This document shows, piece after piece, positions 33,953 through 43,657 of a stretch of 64,000 nucleotides of DNA (positions within the stretch are counted from its first letter, which is position 1; each line of letters starts with the position of its first letter). The notes under the pieces were generated by a model. That model searched no databases. It was not told the DNA's origin and worked only from the letters and a program-made list of their open reading frames with translations. Where the stretch lies: contig OY783206.1 in assembly GCA_963678705.1 (NCBI GenBank), positions 19,913,807 through 19,977,806 on the forward strand. The letters run 5' to 3'. The translations under genes and the position numbers were made by a program. This stretch comes from Panorpa germanica (Eukaryota > Arthropoda > Insecta > Mecoptera > Panorpidae).

Positions 33953-34194
33953 AACGATAGCTATTTATGTTGTGAATTGCATATTAAAATTTCAGACGAT
34001 TCGGTTGAATAGTTTTTCTTTTCTACAACACCATGTCGAAAAAAGTAGTTTTGAAATAAGTGAAATTAAAGTATTGATATATGCTAAAACGACTGTAGAA
34101 ACGAAACTGTTGGCAATATCCTTAGAAAAATTTAACAGTATATTCTTAAAAAACTATACTTTCGAAATATAAAAAAACCAAAAGCAATTTTTTG

Positions 34195-34257
34195 AAAATT
34201 AAGTGCTAATAACTTTTGAAAGTTGATGCATTAATAAATATTTAAAGAAAAGGTTCA
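34195..34257 (+). mobile_element. LINE type L3 3' terminus
   Basis: AAGTGCTAATAACTTTTGAA, GTTGATGCATTAATAAATAT, as in the other L3 copies. Confidence 0.55.
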
Positions 34258-34690
34258 ACTGCAGGGGAGAAATTAAGTCTCCATTACTAAAATATACAAA
34301 TAATATAAACAAAATAATAATGAACTAAGGTGTACAGTGTAAGGACGGACATGACATTAATAAATGTGTCTTTAATATTTGCAAAATTTTGTCGCTTTAA
34401 TTATCCTGGTTCTTTAAATGACTATTTCAATTGTGTATATCTCCAATAATATTGCGACTATTTAAAACAAATGACGTTTGAGATCCTGATAGTTAACTTT
34501 ATCAGTACATGTAATATACATTTCTAGAATTTGAGATATTGTTCACAACCCAAATTAAAGTGGGTTATCCTATGAATGGGCAATTGTACGTGGTCCTCTT
34601 TAATGGGGGGACCACAAAAACAATTTTTGACAAATTTATACAGCTTTATAGCAAATTTATTTTGAATTAAATGTGGTCTAAGATAAATTC
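34258..34690 (+). repeat. Repeat E, copy 2
   Basis: Matches 19785-20165 and 54178-54560 (ACAGTGTAAGGACGGACATG, CACAACCCAAATTAAAGTGG). Confidence 0.7.
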
Positions 34691-34699
34691 GCACTGTTC

Positions 34700-34930
34700 T
34701 GTAAACCCGATCTCGATCATAATCTGTAAAATAAGGTCACAAACAATCGACTATGCCCTGCTAAATTGGTCTAAAGGGATAGACTCTTTACTTGTCAATC
34801 GCAGCGGCTATTTAACTGAAATTATTTTCCATGAATATGTGTGCGGTGTACTTTCTTGAATAAAGCTGCAACCATTTAAAAATATTTAACGGCGTCGTTT
34901 TTATAGCGACTTCAAATTAAACTAAGGGCA
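34700..34930 (+). repeat. LTR-like repeat, copy 2
   Basis: Matches 25905-26165, including the internal AATAAAGC and AACGGCGTCGTTTTTATAGC. A 62-codon frame crosses it by chance. Confidence 0.45.
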
Positions 34931-35089
34931 CACTGTCCAAACACAGTCTTATATCATTATACCCTTACTTCCAATTTCTGTATTTAATAGAGTACAAATT
35001 TAGACGAATTTGAATTTTAACTTAATTTTGATTCATTTCTTACTCACACTTTTAAATACCTTACTATTTAATTTAGTCTTACTTCTTCT

Positions 35090-35832
35090 TAATTGCTCTA
35101 CAGAAGAGATATACCACATGATGGGGAATCAACAAAGGCTACTTTTATGGATCATACTGCTATCTGGCGAATTAAACTCAATGTGTCTAAATCAACACCT
35201 ATACTCATAAACGCAAACACAATTCCTCAAGCGAATGAAGCAAAATATCTAGGAATGACGCTAGATGCTTAGTTAAGGTAGAAAACGTATATCAAAAAGA
35301 AAAAGGAAGAATGAACATAAAATACAGGAATATGTATTGGCTAATTGAGCGACACTCTGAACTAAACATTGAAAACAAGCTGCTTATAAACAAGTGCTAA
35401 AGCCAGTGTGGACGTATGAAGTGCAACTCTAGGGTTGCACCAAGAAATCGAACGTTAAAGAAATACAAATGTTCCAAAATAAAGTTCTGCGAGGAATAGT
35501 TAATGCACCGCGGTATATCCGCATTAATGACATACATAGAGACCTGAAGATTCACACAGTCAGAGAAGAAATCAAAACTACAGCAGCAAAGTACGAATTG
35601 CCGAAAACATCGCCGTGACACAAATGTTGCTTGATAGTAATGATGTTCGAAGGCTTCCCAGGACTAAACCCTCGGACCTAGTAACCTAATCATGCAGAAT
35701 TGTTCATTGGAGCAATTTCTACCACACCGTGTAATTATTGAAATGTAAGTCACTAGATAAGTATATCTATACTTAGTTGTAGTATTATAGAAAATAAAAA
35801 TATTAAAATTTAATTTAGTCGGACCCGGTACC
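35090..35832 (+). pseudogene. Jockey-type LINE ORF2 C-terminal debris, copy 1
   Basis: With stops and frameshifts, the plus strand still reads STPILINANTIPQANEAKYL, GMTLDA, later KEIQMFQNKVLRGIVNAPRY and IHRDLKIHTVREEIKTTA. These are characteristic of the post-RT thumb region of Jockey-group reverse transcriptases (YLG..LD and the VLR.I..AP segment). The 3' UTR ends AAAATAAAAATATTAAAA near 35812. At least five disruptions make it inactive. Confidence 0.82.
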
Positions 35833-36275
35833 ATATTCTGAGGCGTACCCTCCCCTTAATGTTTTGTAAACTCTTACATAAGCAACAGTTTCGTGGGAAA
35901 ATGCTGATGTAACGCAAATACCACAAAATGCCAACAAACAGATGTCGCTGCTTTGGATGGATGTTTGTTTACTTTATTTTAATTATTTACATTGCAGTCG
36001 TTACGTTATTACAAGCGAAGTGTGTCAGTCGGTAATAAAAGCAGTGCAGACAACGCTATTACCGACTTGAATGTATTTCACACAAATAAGCTTAAGAAGC
36101 ATGCAACAATGTCTTATGGCGTCTTCTTTTCATTATTTAATTTCACACCGTTTTCTTTTTACACTGTTAGTTCAACACTATACAGTGTAACGCTGTATAG
36201 TGCAGTTTCGGCTATGAATAGAACACTAAAATGCAATAACATATATGTGGCTTGCTGCTAAAAGGGCAAATGTTA
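35833..36275. other. No recognisable gene
   Basis: An 89-codon plus frame (35992-36261) has no recognised motif. ACACTATACAGTGTAACGCTGTATAG near 36174 contains small inverted repeats. Confidence 0.4.
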
Positions 36276-36279
36276 TTTT

Positions 36280-36665
36280 CTTCCTTTCAAAATATTAAAT
36301 TTTATAAAGAAGCAAGAAGAGGAAGGCAGGTGATACAGGGAAAATAGAGAGTGCATGTGGGAAATAGGAAGTGCAAGGTGTTCATGAGAGAGATAGAAAC
36401 GCTGGAGTTTGTGAGAAAAGAATAAAAAGTGAAAAGTGAATGGCGGAGTTGAAGAGAAGAAGCGAGAACAGATTAGAAACAGGAGAGAGAGAAGCAGTAG
36501 GGGTTTAAATTTTTCTGTTTTGTTTAATTGTTCTGTTTTCTTTTGGAACAAGTGAGAATACGTAGATAGAATAATTATCACAAAATGTAATTAATCACAT
36601 TGATATGTAATTTAATGATTTAAAGCGGAAGAATGTAGTGCCTAATGGCAAAAAGAATTTATTAA
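36280..36665 (+). pseudogene. LINE type A 3' end, degenerate
   Basis: Coding debris in the same order as 43740-43950 (GAAATAGGAAGTGCAAGGTG region) is followed by the 3' UTR GCGGAAGAATGTAGTGCCTA, ATGGCAAAAAG. The TAA tail is not preserved. Confidence 0.62.
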
Positions 36666-36760
36666 TTTATTGGAAACCAAATCTAGTAAATTATTTTTGC
36701 TGTTGCAGAACTTCTGGAAACCCCGAGCTGTTTAAAGGTAGAATTTTATATGATTTATAT

Positions 36761-37349
36761 GAGGGGGTCATAAAATTCAACGATAAGCGGGCACCAGAGG
36801 GTGGTCCTGCTCATGACTACACAGAAGAAAAAAATTATCTCATTTTGTTTTGAAATTAAAAAAAAAAATAAAAAATCTTTCGAAAATTGAAACACCTTAA
36901 GATGTTTTTAACTACCATGACCACAATTTTTCAAATATTTCTGATTTTTTTTTGTATCGGCAACTTAAGTAGCACTGCTATTCACCACACTCATTTAAAA
37001 TCCCAGAATGCTAGTAGTTTTTACACAAAAATCAATCGAAATTATTTTTTCCGTAAAATTTTTACTTTTAGTCCACTTTAACTCATCGTGATGTAAAAAA
37101 AAGTATGAACACTACTATGACAAGTTTTTTTATAAATTGGCGCAACTCTTCAGGATTCCAAAATGGTATAATACTCCAGGAAAACTAGCAATAAAAAAAA
37201 ATTATGCATACTATTTCTAAACAAGAACCAAATTACATAAATTGTTGTTGTTGATAGTTATCTCTTTTACAATACCCAAAATAGGTTTTTTATTGTTGAA
37301 TGAATTAAAACAAATGGTACAAACAATTTTTCATTAGGACACCCTAGAT
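36761..37349. mobile_element. Foldback-type TIR element, copy 2, right arm deleted
   Basis: The left arm and loop match 2652-3190 (ACCAGAGGGTGGTCCTGCTC, AACTACCATGACCACAATTT). The right arm is lost except for a terminal GGACACCCT, so this copy cannot fold back. Confidence 0.72.
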
Positions 37350-37925
37350 ACCGTATATAGGTCTCATATATGTGGGCTACACAATTGGTTTAATAGTTTA
37401 CCCGTCTCAAACAACGCGCTCTTCCTCCAACCAGACTGTCAGATACAAATTATTAAATCTCCATTATATTTAGTTGTCTTTCGTTCAAGCTAATTCATTA
37501 AATAACAATCCCAATAGAAATAGTATAAGGGGGTGGAGCATGACTTGTAAGAGTCGCTGAGAGTGCGGATGGGAGGCTGGTGGGGTGGGGTGGGTAAGTC
37601 GTTACAGATTTAAAACTGATCTGTTTGAAACTTTACAAAACATTATGTGTTTTTAAACTAGATGTACACTGTCAAATACTATGTATATTACACTGTTGAC
37701 AATATTATAATTGTTACTGAGAGTGCACAGCTCAATTATATTTCTTCAATTCTGGAAATCATAAAAAATTAATTTCTAATTTGATTTTCCAATCGTTCCA
37801 AAGATTTAGCGCAAAGAGTGACAGACGCGCAATTTCGTTTTCTTATATAAAACAGTTTTTAACTTATCCTTGGTATAAATTTTATAACAAGTTTATTTGT
37901 AAGGCGGTTATTTTACTAGGCTAAT
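37350..37925. other. No recognisable gene
   Basis: Contains a G-rich patch GGGAGGCTGGTGGGGTGGGG at 37570. Nothing else. Confidence 0.4.
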
Positions 37926-39033
37926 AGGCTTGTAAACTCATGTTTTACTTGTTATTTGAAATTGATGTTATAATTGTGTATTGGCGTTTTTATTTTATTA
38001 AATATCAAATAAATGTTGATGGAGATATATCAATTAAAAATTCGAATTGTAGTTTTAGCGCTACAGATATCGGCCATATTTATGACGTAACATGTCGCAC
38101 TATTAAGGCTTTATTTGTTATATCGTTATCGTGTGTTAAGGTCAGATCGATACAAAAAAAGCATATTTTCGATAATGTTTTTTTGACGACACAGGTAATA
38201 TATAATTATCTCTATAATTACTATATGATAAAATAACATTTAAAGAATACTTTGTAAAATTTTCATAATTAAATATCAAGAAATGAGGTATTGACAGCGA
38301 ACGTCACAAGAAAAAGTAACAATGCGTTGTCCCTCATAACTCATTTGAATTATTTGAATTCAAAAAACGAAAATGATTTGATTAGTTGATAAGTTTCTGC
38401 ACCCCCCTGTTAAGTTTTTGTTTTTTAATGATTTTTCAATTTTTTACAGCACTTAGAAGTCAAAATACCGATTTTTCATAAAAAAAAATCAGAAACTTTG
38501 TTATTTTAAAATACGTTAAAATTGAAAAAAAAACTCGACAGCGTTACCTCGGTATTTATGTGAGAGGAGAGTGTGCAAAATTTCAAAAGGATCAATGCAG
38601 TAGATTTTGAGCTATAGAGGGAACCGACTCTGAAAAAGCTAAGTCTTGAAAAGTAAGAACGCGTTTAAAAGTTTCAAAGAAAGATGAAAGCAGACCAGAG
38701 AGGTGAAGACTTAAAACTCTATATCTCCGACAGTTTTACTCCAATCGACATAAAATTTACACACAATAAACTGAACATGTTTTACATTAATATAAATAAA
38801 TTTAAAAAAATGACTTTATAGATAAGCTATCTTTTTTACGCTCTGTTGTATAAAAGCAATGGCTACTTAGCGGACCCTTTAATAATTAAAAGAAAAAATG
38901 ACTTTTTTAATTGTTAATATCTCCTAACATATAAGGAGTTATTAAAAAATAATTAGACATTTAAAATTCTGATAGGTAACTTAAGCAATATAAGTTTAGT
39001 TTTATTTAAATTAAGTCATGGTACACAAGCCCA
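37926..39033 (+). repeat. GGGCTTG-TIR repeat, longest copy (5), both ends present
   Basis: The left end is AGGCTTGTAAACTC and the right end, read inward, is GGGCTTGTGTACCATG (39018-39033), giving terminal inverted repeats and about 1.1 kb. Landmarks: TGTATTGGCGTTTTTATTT, TATGACGTAACATG (38085), CGCTCTGTTGTATAAAAGC (38840), and TTGTTAATATCTCC in the tail. About 600 bp between CRE-like and TATA-like sites is not found in other copies, so it is either ancestral sequence or a further insertion. It ends about 25 bp from the Nos splice donor. Confidence 0.68.
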
Positions 39034-39051
39034 TTCTGTAACAATAATTAA

Positions 39052-39060
39052 ACATACCTC
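39052..39060 (-). promoter_or_regulatory. Nos: 5' splice donor of the Nos exon
   Basis: On the minus strand the exon ends GAG and the intron begins GTATGTTT, a near-consensus donor. It falls after the glutamate that follows the conserved YDTLH segment, leaving the reading frame in phase 0. The intron then runs into a GGGCTTG-type repeat whose terminus is only about 25 bp away. Confidence 0.8.
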
Positions 39061-39315
39061 GGTGGTGCTCTGGTGGAGAGTGTCGTAAGCTTCAGCCTTG
39101 GTGCTAACATTTTTCAATTTTAACGGCTTCTTCGCAACAACTGGACATGTCGGAACAACCCCTGATGTCCCGTTACATGTGACACTATTTTCTTCTACAC
39201 TTTTTCCATCTACTTCCGGTTCTTTTTTCTGCTTGTTCTTCATACTGTTGCTACACAAATTCGTTTTCGTGTAGTGCCCGATCTGTCCGAACATATTCGT
39301 GAAATGTGCGGCCAT
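39058..39315 (-). CDS. Nos: Nitric oxide synthase, first coding exon (partial gene)
   Basis: The exon encodes 86 codons from an ATG in good context (AAAAATGG) to a donor reading GAG|GTATGT, phase 0. The start MAAHFTNMF resembles the Drosophila NOS start (M..HFT..F). The end, KPLKLKN followed by AYDTLHQ at residues 63-82, matches the conserved insect NOS segment (KP.RLKN...VYDTLH) that lies just before the zinc-binding cysteines and haem oxygenase domain. The middle (residues 20-60) is polar low-complexity sequence, as expected for this variable region. NOS makes nitric oxide and citrulline from arginine using NADPH, haem, tetrahydrobiopterin, FMN, FAD and calmodulin. None of those domains is present here, so the remaining exons must lie at lower coordinates, beyond a large intron. 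Reading on past the donor gives only 13 more codons to a stop. No other host exon was recognised in the window. Identification rests on remembered family sequence. Confidence 0.84.
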
Positions 39316-39378
39316 TTTTTATTATTTGAATTTTAACGATATTTGTTTTATTTATTATAGTGTTTTTTTTATTTAGAA

Positions 39379-39395
39379 ACTGTAATTAAATAAAG
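39379..39395 (-). promoter_or_regulatory. Candidate 3' splice acceptor upstream of the Nos start codon
   Basis: On the minus strand a T-rich stretch ends in TTTAATTACAG, 64 nt upstream of the Nos ATG. If used, the ATG exon would have a short untranslated leader spliced to a non-coding first exon further upstream. AT-rich sequence throws up such sites by chance. Confidence 0.3.
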
Positions 39396-39449
39396 AACTT
39401 TGTTAATTTATTATGTTTTAATTACAAATAATTACCAATTAGTGAAATT

Positions 39450-39790
39450 AGTGCGGAAGAAAATCACTTGTCTTACAATTGTTTTGAAAATATATTAAAT
39501 ATACATATTTATTAATGTTCTTTATACGTAGAAAAGTTCCAATACTCGTTGCGGTACTAAATTTTTAGATATTGACTTAAAATTTAAATTTTTAACATAC
39601 GAACACTACACCGACACGGACGGATGATTGTGATATGTGATGTTTTGTGATATTTTGTGATAATGGTAATTTTCTTACGATTGTTTTGAAAAACTTAGAA
39701 TCATTCATTAAGAATATGTCAAATATTTTCCTGTAAAGAACATCACAGCAATCGGCATTCGTTTCTTAATAAAATATGTTGAAAGTCAAC
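39450..39790. repeat. Repeat H, copy 2, uninterrupted
   Basis: Matches 5083-5895 without its 531-bp insert and lies just upstream of the Nos leader. It contains a local TGTGATAT/TTTTGTGATA repetition near 39628-39660. Confidence 0.65.
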
Positions 39791-40594
39791 TACTTTAGAT
39801 GGTGCGACTATTGATACATCGATATAATTTTTAAATAGTATCTACTTTCAAACGATACTTATTAAAATTTCATAACATTACGACCATTAATTTAAGAGTT
39901 AGAATGGTTTTAGTGGTTTAATGTGAAAAAATACCGTTCCAGTAAGTTGTATTAAAATATAACGAGATGGGTCATTAAAATAAAAAAAGAGATTGCCTGC
40001 TTGCTCATGTACTAAATTATGCATTACAAATAGAAATGACTTTTTATAAAGTGACTTTATTACATAAGATAGCCACGCCCATCTGATTTAAATAATTTAG
40101 CATGATATACACGTTGACTAGCCTTTTGACTGCTCTATAACGTATATTATTATTATTATTATTATCATTATTATTACGTATTATTATTCAGTGCTCTATG
40201 GTTTTCTAGCCGGAGTTATTATTTATGATTTTTTACATCGTTTTTTTCATTGCTACTGCATGAAAATATTTTTTTTAGTATTTTTCTATTATTTTTAGTT
40301 TGTTTTCATTTCGAGGCACGTTCTATACCTATGTACGTATACGTATATTACATTTATGCATTTATTCAACATACTTAGGCATTGGCATTACAAGCCTTGA
40401 AGGGGGAGAGTGGGGCACATTGCAAAAAACTATTTTAGAAATAAAAATAATGAATTTGAGCCTGTATGTATGGTAGTAGATCACTTTTAGAGGTTGGCTT
40501 TCAAATTTATATATCAGTGTGTCGGAGGTATAGGATACTATGTCCGTTTTTGTCAAATATGAGATAATTGGCACAATCAGATGGGTTTCTTGTC
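39791..40594. other. Anonymous sequence with an (ATT)n run
   Basis: Imperfect (ATT)n at 40146-40192. Otherwise nothing assigned. Confidence 0.5.
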
Positions 40595-41660
40595 CTCTAC
40601 CCATAGGTATACAACACTTTGTCCTACATAAAAAAATAGCGAAGTTATGGTGCTTTTAAATAACACCAAGTTCACTTTTGTTTAGAATAAAACATCTTTA
40701 AACTTCTCTCCTATAAAATATAGTAAATATGTTTTATACCTCCAACACACAGATATATTGGCGTTTCTATTTAGTTAAATATCTAAAATTTGACAGAGAT
40801 ATAACTATTTAAAATTTTAATTACAGTTTTACTAGTTGTGGTAGCTCTCTGTTGACGTCACAGAAGTAATAAGTAATCGAGATTTCTTACAACAAACATA
40901 ATATAAAACTTGATGGGTAGCACGATCTAACTGTTAGTGGTAAATAACTCTTCACACACACACTGACAAAGAGATGGCAAATCATCGAATGTGCGAATCA
41001 TCACACGCAGGTATTTTTTTATATTTATTTGTGCATCAACTTTAAATAGTTATTATCACTTTAAACAATATATACATTTTTTTACAATAATTTTTGCATT
41101 GCATAATTCTTTAATAACTATACTATACTGAAATTTCACTTTGCATTTTTATTTTTACAATAACTATAATTTCTTTGATAACTTCAATATTCATTTTCCT
41201 GGTATCTCATTTTTATTTTTCCTCATATGGGTTCATTAATTTTTATTTCAACATTTGCACTACGATATGACATAGAAATCGCTGTCACTGTGATGTCTAT
41301 TTCATTTCCCGCTTCTTCGAATTTCTTTGGTTAAAGAAGAACTGTACTTTGTTATTCTGCACTATTTTCTTTAATTTCTTTAATAATACTTATTTCATTT
41401 TATAACCAAACCCATAAAATATAACTTTAATCGGGGATCGAACCCGAAAACACAGTAGTCTAACGCCAAGCATCAAGCTATTGTGTGTCACAGTTTTATT
41501 TTGGATCTCTCCAAAATGGCTTTTAATTGTTAATATCTCGTTAATATTGCGACTTATTAAAAAATAATTGGACATTTGAGGTTCTGGTATCCAACTGTAT
41601 CAATATGTAGTACAGTTTTATAGAAATTAAGTCATTTTTTCTTTGGATCTCTTTAATAAT
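40595..41660 (+). repeat. GGGCTTG-type repeat, copy 6, split by a composite SINE
   Basis: The left part 40595-41015 has TATTGGCGTTTCTATTTAG, GTTGACGTCACAGAAG (40853) and ATCACACGCAG. The right part resumes at about 41490 with TTTTATTTTGGATCTCTCC and ATTGTTAATATCTC. Its 5' portion (TGGTGCTTTTAAATAACACC) differs from the GGGCTTG start of other copies and is shared only with the inverted copy at 41810-42310. The exact TATAAAAG motif is missing here. Confidence 0.65.
41020..41490 (-). mobile_element. Composite SINE, copy 2, nested in copy 6
   Basis: On the minus strand a tRNA-like head carries TTGGCGTTAGACTACTG, then the B-box GGGTTCGATCCCC (41434-41446). It is followed by TTTTATGGGTTTGGTTATAA, a coding-like body (ISMSYRSANVEIKIN) and the L3 LINE 3' terminus near 41025-41060. 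Length is about 470 bp. The host repeat is interrupted right after CACACGCAG. Confidence 0.68.
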
Positions 41661-41809
41661 TAGAGGATCAAAAATGATTATTTTAACTCTTATTGTCTCC
41701 TATAATATTACGACTTATTTTGTGTAATGTAAAATTAATCTAAGGAGGTTGCAAAGCCGTAAATGCAGAGACAATAAGTACAGTACATACGATACATCGT
41801 ATTACAACT

Positions 41810-42310
41810 CATTACGACTTATTAAGAAATAATTAGACGCGCCAACTTTATCAATATGTAGTACAGTTTTGTAGAAATTAGGTCATTTTTTACAAGCATA
41901 TTTCTTTTTTTAGTGCGTCTATGTGATACGGCATTTACTACTAACAACTGGGTTGTGTATCCCATCAAGTTTTTAATTATGATAGTTGTGAATAAAGGAA
42001 AAATATTCTCGGTTACATATTCCTTATGTGACATTCTAAACAAAGGTAAGACAAGTGACAAAATTGCAATTCAAACTTGAAACAGTTATATTTTCATCAA
42101 CTTTTCGATAGTTAAGCAAATAGAAACGCCAATATACATATCTGTGAGTCGGACACTAATTCACATTAACTATATTTTACAAGAGAGAAGATTGAAGATG
42201 TTTTACTCTAAGTAACAGAGAACTTGGTGTTATTTAAAAGCACCGTAGCTCCACCAATTTTTTATGTAGGACAAATTGTTTTATACCTATCGGTAGAAGA
42301 CAAAAAATTA
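41810..42310 (-). repeat. GGGCTTG-type repeat, copy 7 (inverted)
   Basis: Reverse complement of 40595-41015 over most of its length (CACCAAGTTC, GGCGTTTCTATTTG, GATGGGATACACAACC). The outer end TACAAGCATATTTC at about 41898 corresponds to the terminal ACAAGCCCA of other copies. Confidence 0.65.
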
Positions 42311-42334
42311 TTTTTGTATTATTCTTCGGTGCTC

Positions 42335-42580
42335 AAGGTACTCGTCACACAGACAAGACTATAATATGCCTGAGGAATACAGGCAGATATTTGAAAGCAA
42401 GGAAAGTATGAAAAACCTTACTGACTTTATCAATAAAACTAATTTAATCTCTTAAATTTAAGTACCCATACTCGTGTCTATAAGTTGTAAATTATGTTTT
42501 GTAAATGTTTATAAATGTATATATTGTTCTAAGTGCTAATAACTGTTGATGCACTGAAATAAATATTAAAATAAAAAGAA
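42335..42580 (+). mobile_element. LINE type L3 3' end
   Basis: Plus strand: CAGACAAGACTATAATATGC, CTGAGGAATACAGGCAGATA, then the 3' UTR to CACTGAAATAAATATTAAAA. It matches 28925-29160 inverted. Confidence 0.7.
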
Positions 42581-42692
42581 ACAACCCTAACAAATAAACA
42601 AACCCAAAACGCATAGTTTGACGACGTGTGTTTCTTTGCAGCGGTATGCCGACGGTCTCCGTTTTCTCCTAAGCTAGATATCTAGGCGCACC

Positions 42693-42750
42693 ACTCACCC
42701 AGTGCTCTAACGACAACATTATTTCAACGCTGGATAATCCGGTTATATAA
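42693..42750 (-). promoter_or_regulatory. Candidate Nos promoter and non-coding first exon
   Basis: A locally GC-rich, non-repetitive patch (about 42600-42810) has TTATATAA at 42743-42750. About 45 nt downstream on the minus strand is a strong donor, CTGG|GTGAGT, with the exon end at 42699. A start site 25-30 nt below the TATA box would give a tiny leader exon, consistent with splicing to the acceptor near 39379. The TATA motif is almost palindromic, so a plus-strand promoter is equally possible from sequence alone. No coding sequence was found on the plus side. Confidence 0.27.
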
Positions 42751-42810
42751 GCCATGGAGTTAACAGAGCCCGAGCCCAGCAGCGTACGAACTGGAAAAAA
42801 TCCTTAATTA

Positions 42811-43064
42811 CGCGAACGATTAGAATGCAATTTTTTGCATTAATCGAGAAAAAGTTAAAAATACCATTTGCTGCAGTAACTGGCGTTTATAAAACGTATT
42901 TAGATCAACGTCTGTTATGGTTAACAATTGGTTTTATTGAAACAAGATATTCCGGAACCATATGTGTTCACCTTCAGTTAACGAGCCTCACATATTCGTT
43001 AGTTGAAATAATTTTAAAATAGAAATAATTTATTTGAAAAAATAATTGTAAGCCTCATTCCCAC
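42811..43064. other. No recognisable gene
   Basis: A 65-codon plus frame (42825-43022) has no family resemblance. Confidence 0.4.
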
Positions 43065-43560
43065 TCACTGTTTCGATATTTAGTTTACGTTTTTATTTAA
43101 TATTTTAATGTAGATTTCAGATTTTCAGAATAGACATTCCTTGTCACATTCGTGTTTTAATTTGAGTTTAGTTAATTTAGTCGTTAGTGATATAAATTTT
43201 GACAGTTGAACAAAATTGAATCTGGGATAATTAAAATTGTTATTTTTAATAACAATTAGTAATATATGTATAGTTATAAATAATTTGATGTATTATAAAA
43301 TGTAATATTTGTTTATATTCTAAAATAGCAAGAAGGCTGAATAAGCCAAAGCTTAATAAATAAATATAAAAAAAAAAGTAATAGAAAATGTTTTTATTTC
43401 TTTATTTTTGACAAACTGACATTGAACTTATTTTAAAAATAAATCTTACTGCATTTAAACAGATTGTAACATTTTAGATATTATAATATAATATAGTTTT
43501 TCTTAATTTAAAAGCATTGAACCTTATGTGGTTCTAAGAAAATAAAGAAAATGTAAATTA
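43065..43560 (+). repeat. Repeat J, copy 2, with a retroposon inside
   Basis: Reverse complement of 13815-14165 on both sides of a 112-bp insertion. Confidence 0.68.
43265..43376 (+). mobile_element. 112-bp retroposon with poly(A) and 7-bp duplication
   Basis: The insert ends AAGCTTAATAAATAAATATA then A-run, and AGTAATA lies on both sides (43258-43264 and 43377-43383). The paralogue at about 14000 has one AGTAATA and no insert. GGCTGAATAAGCCAAAGCTT is a LINE-like 3' end. It is strongly 5'-truncated. Confidence 0.78.
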
Positions 43561-43657
43561 AATTCAAAATTAAAAATAGTTCAGGGAATGACTACGCATA
43601 TTCCTATATGCTATACAATTTTAATAAATTTTTAATAACTATATAGTTAATATTACT

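Noticed and set aside
35397..35621. 74-codon minus-strand frame with cysteine and histidine residues
   Set aside because: Antisense to Jockey ORF2 debris; the cysteines do not form a known spacing.
36273..36581. 102-codon minus-strand frame
   Set aside because: Antisense to degenerate LINE type A sequence.
24441..39058. Further Nos exons in the sequence between the Nos exon and the mariner gene
   Set aside because: Minus-strand frames there are all LINE, mariner or hAT related or lack NOS-like cysteine and haem-domain motifs.
42590..42660. TTTCTTTGCAG at 42632 as a plus-strand splice acceptor
   Set aside because: No open frame or donor follows that would make a plausible exon.
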